DNA of 6,618 nt from Endomicrobiellum devescovinae (GTDB taxonomy: Bacteria > Elusimicrobiota > Endomicrobiia > Endomicrobiales > Endomicrobiaceae): positions 1-6,618 of the forward strand of contig JAIRSK010000069.1 of NCBI GenBank assembly GCA_031255495.1, given 5' to 3'. Each line of letters starts with the position of its first letter. Positions within the stretch are counted from its first letter, which is position 1. The position numbers and the translations under genes are program-made. The notes beneath the pieces are model-generated. The model was not told the origin of the DNA. It worked only from the letters and a program-made list of their open reading frames with translations, and did not search any database. Below, piece by piece: positions 4,681 through 6,618 of the stretch.

Positions 4681-5769
4681 ATGAACGAGATAAGAAAAAA
4701 AATAATTTCAACTATTTGCTGTTTATCTTTGTGCTGTTGTGGCGTCTTGGCTGATATTGATAGTTCTGGCAAGAAAATGCAGGATGAAGAACTGTATTTA
4801 GGTATAGACATTGGCGGGACATCTATTAAAATGGGACTTTTCACATCTAAAGGGAACAGGGTAGAAGAAGAAAGAAGAGTTTTGACTGATCCCAATGCAA
4901 GCCCCGAAGAAGTTGTAAAATCTATAACAACAGAAGCAGCTAATTTTAAACATTACCAGAAAATTAAGAGTATCGGCGTTGGAATGCATGGCGATATAGA
5001 CTCTGACAATGGAATTGTACGCTTTTCGCCTAATCTCCTTAAATGGAAAAACGTACATCTAAAAGATTTATTAGAGACAAGTATGTCTAGAAGCGTTTAT
5101 ATTGATAATGATGCCAATGTTGCTACTCTTGGAGCTTTTTATCTTGACGCAGATGATAAAGTTGCAAACTTGGTATGCATTACGCTCGGAACAGGCATAG
5201 GCGGTGGACTTGTTTTCAATAAAAAACTTTATAGAGGCTCAAGCGGAAGTGCAGGAGAAGTAGGTCATATTACAATTGAATCGCAAGGACCAAAATGCAA
5301 TTGTGGGAATAAAGGTTGTGTAGAAGCCTTTATAGGAGAACGTTATTTCACAAAATATGCCCAAGACTATATTAAAAATAATCCATCCAAGATAATAAAT
5401 GAACTCACAGGAGAAAGTAGTTCGCCAATAACTCCTAAATTATTGTTTGATGCTGCTGAAAGAGGCGATGAAGTTGCTAAAAAAATGTGGGTATATTATG
5501 GAGAAAAACTTGGAATTTTGCTTGCGGATATTATAAATTTTATTAACCCAGATACAATTGTTCTTTGCGGAGGATTTAGCAAATCAAGTAAGTATTTTTT
5601 ACCTTCTGTACATAAAGAAGTTAAAAGTAGAGCATTTAGATCTGCAGTTAAGACTTGCAAGATTGTAGTTTCTCAACACACAAGTGAGCTTGGAACTATA
5701 GGTGCTGCAATGCTTGCTAAAGAAGGAATAGCAAACAATGATAAGCTTGATAGGACTGACTCATTATAG
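4681..5769 (+). CDS. ROK family sugar kinase (glucokinase-like) with a signal peptide
   Basis: ROK kinases phosphorylate glucose, N-acetylmannosamine or related hexoses at O6 with ATP, normally in the cytosol. The kinase core starts at about residue 38: the phosphate loop LGIDIGGTSIK (40-50), GMHGDID, the catalytic IDNDANVA (141-148, base Asp144), LGTGIGGGL, the substrate motif EVGH (193-196), and the zinc site built by His196 with Cys206, Cys208 and Cys213 in CNCGNKGC. All hallmark residues are present, and the core length (about 320) is normal. Residues 1-24 are extra: charged start, hydrophobic Cys-rich core, and GVLA before DIDSS, a signal peptidase I site. AAGGAGG (4667-4673) lies 7 nt before this ATG. 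Met33 (4777), just before the core, would be a conventional cytosolic start but has no good ribosome binding site. EVGH favours a glucokinase-type substrate; the exact sugar is unknown. Confidence 0.9.
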   Translation: MNEIRKKIISTICCLSLCCCGVLADIDSSGKKMQDEELYLGIDIGGTSIKMGLFTSKGNRVEEERRVLTDPNASPEEVVKSITTEAANFKHYQKIKSIGVGMHGDIDSDNGIVRFSPNLLKWKNVHLKDLLETSMSRSVYIDNDANVATLGAFYLDADDKVANLVCITLGTGIGGGLVFNKKLYRGSSGSAGEVGHITIESQGPKCNCGNKGCVEAFIGERYFTKYAQDYIKNNPSKIINELTGESSSPITPKLLFDAAERGDEVAKKMWVYYGEKLGILLADIINFINPDTIVLCGGFSKSSKYFLPSVHKEVKSRAFRSAVKTCKIVVSQHTSELGTIGAAMLAKEGIANNDKLDRTDSL

Positions 5770-5793
5770 ATAGTTCCTTCACGCCCCAACCTT

Positions 5794-6003
5794 CTATTTA
5801 TCTACCAATCCCAAAACCGCAGGATTTGGCATAGACGTGTTCCTACCAAAAGAGGACATTGAAGCGAGGGCTGCTTGAGTCGCATTCTTGGGAAGTTTTA
5901 AAAAATCAAAGACAGTCGCACCTGAAGCAACAGGAAACGTTTTACTTGAAAACAAAATAAGTATTGATAAAACAATAGGAAATTTGTTCTTATTAATCTT
6001 CAT
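5794..6003 (-). pseudogene. Truncated PorV/UPF0164-like outer-membrane protein, N-terminal part only
   Basis: The 69-residue frame begins with a signal peptide (1 to about 27, ending PVAS before GATV). It continues with FDFLKLP, then ATQAALASMSSF, then MPNPAVLGLV. This is the N-terminal pattern of PorV-like beta-barrel proteins (FLxI, gARxAAMGGA, WNPAGL), which are about 300 residues long. After LVDK the frame meets TAG, then TGA, then TAA within about 30 bases and runs into the 3' end of the convergent ROK gene, so the barrel is gone. The ATG directly follows the TAA that would end the upstream permease in its uninterrupted frame, with no strong ribosome binding site. The two genes were probably translationally coupled. 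The family call rests on a short stretch. Confidence 0.55.
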
Positions 6004-6025
6004 TTAACCTGTAAATAAAATACCT

Positions 6026-6618
6026 TTAGATCCTTTTCTCAAAAAATATATTCTCATGGAAATAATACAATAAGAAAAATAAAAATACGTTATTCCTATA
6101 CCTATATACAGTTAACTGTATTAAGTAATAAAGCGTAAATTCTATGCCAAGATTTTGTTGATAAATCTTTCTAAAAACTTCAAGAAAAGGCGTAAGAGGT
6201 ATTACTTGCACAACTGTCTTTATAACTTTCGGCATTTGATCTAAAGACCAAGTATATCCTGAAAGCAAAAAAGCTGGAGCAGAAATAAGCAAACAACCTT
6301 TTAATGTGTTCATTCTCGTTTTTAATAGAGAAGCTAAAAAAAAGCCTAAAGAAATTGAAGCAAAAGCAAAACATAAACTTAAACCCATAGCTGCAAGTTT
6401 TGAATATACTATAGGTATGCGAAAAATAGGGAATATAATGAAATACAAAAACGCAAAATGCAAAAAAGCAAACAAGCAGTAAACAATCATTTTACCAGCC
6501 AAAGCTTTAAATAAACTCTTACGAGATACTCTAAGCATTAACATTATTGTCCTTAAGTCAAACTCGGAAGATATTGCTAAAGCTCCGACAAGTATTAAAA
6601 GTTGATGAAGCACAGATA
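6026..6618 (-). CDS. ABC-2 type transporter permease, C-terminal part, frameshifted near its end
   Basis: The frame enters from beyond the window; the GTG at 6613 is an internal Val, not a start. It encodes the membrane subunit of an ABC exporter in the YhhJ/YbhR style (family about 370 residues). It has a cytoplasmic SSEFDLRTIMLML segment, membrane spans at roughly 6510-6430 and 6400-6330, and then the signature AFLLSGYTWSLDQMP followed by VIPLTPFLEVFRKIY. The last span starts normally (LYYLIQLTVY) but the present frame ends in an implausible charged tail at TAA 6028-6026. Moving by one base at about 6112-6103 instead gives IGIGITYFYFSYCII and then a basic tail ending at TAA 6006-6004, right against the next gene's ATG. 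That is the likely original end. Whether the protein still works is open. Confidence 0.72.
   Translation of the reverse strand, partial: SVLHQLLILVGALAISSEFDLRTIMLMLRVSRKSLFKALAGKMIVYCLFAFLHFAFLYFIIFPIFRIPIVYSKLAAMGLSLCFAFASISLGFFLASLLKTRMNTLKGCLLISAPAFLLSGYTWSLDQMPKVIKTVVQVIPLTPFLEVFRKIYQQNLGIEFTLYYLIQLTVYRYRNNVFLFFLLYYFHENIFFEKRI

Noticed and set aside
4681..4752. Lipoprotein (lipobox) reading of the Cys-rich ROK N-terminus
   Set aside because: None of the Cys residues has the required Gly/Ala/Ser at -1 with a proper hydrophobic residue at -3; GVLA followed by Asp fits signal peptidase I better.
6026..6613. Permease beginning at the GTG at 6613
   Set aside because: The frame continues to the window edge, the family is almost twice as long, and there is no ribosome binding site; it is a partial gene.
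1..6618. CRISPR array, insertion sequence or transposase
   Set aside because: No regularly spaced direct repeats, no terminal inverted repeats around a transposase frame, and no transposase motifs were seen.

Overview
The window is AT-rich and gene-sparse, from a bacterium that uses strong Shine-Dalgarno sites (for example AAGGAGG) and sigma70-type promoter hexamers. Several genes are visibly broken while others are intact. A PorV-like envelope protein fragment and heavy pseudogenisation next to intact secreted-protein genes fit an Elusimicrobiota/Endomicrobium-type gut symbiont. This placement is an inference; no rRNA or marker gene confirms it, and the promoters and ribosome binding sites argue against Bacteroidota.

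Layout. Positions 1-382 (minus strand) hold the start of a guanylate-kinase-like gene with a signal peptide, its promoter and an operator-like inverted repeat. Positions 458-1000 (minus strand) hold a decayed DUF5675 (lysis-associated) gene and a strongly strand-biased pyrimidine tract. Positions 1019-1076 hold a plus-strand terminator and a weak hairpin. Positions 1281-1422 carry a frameshifted secreted-protein remnant. Positions 1454-2539 encode an unrecognised 361-residue exported protein, closed by a strong terminator at 2588-2626. Positions 2625-3034 (minus strand) are the wreck of an N-acetylmuramoyl-L-alanine amidase, read in three different frames. A tRNA-Gln(CTG) lies at 3051-3126.

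Positions 3463-4266 encode a eukaryotic-type phosphomannomutase (HAD fold) with an N-terminal signal peptide, followed by a terminator and a long-range inverted repeat. Positions 4681-5769 encode a ROK sugar kinase, also with a signal peptide. On the minus strand, converging on the ROK gene, is the 3' end of an ABC-2 transporter permease with a late frameshift. Its original stop codon abuts the start of a truncated PorV-like gene (5794-6003).

The main observation is that three enzymes normally confined to the cytosol (guanylate-kinase-like protein, phosphomannomutase, ROK sugar kinase) each carry an apparent Sec signal peptide behind a good ribosome binding site. All three are phosphoryl-transfer enzymes, and all could belong to hexose-phosphate and GDP-sugar metabolism. 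They lie in separate transcription units. The genes that are breaking down concern the cell wall, outer membrane or transport.
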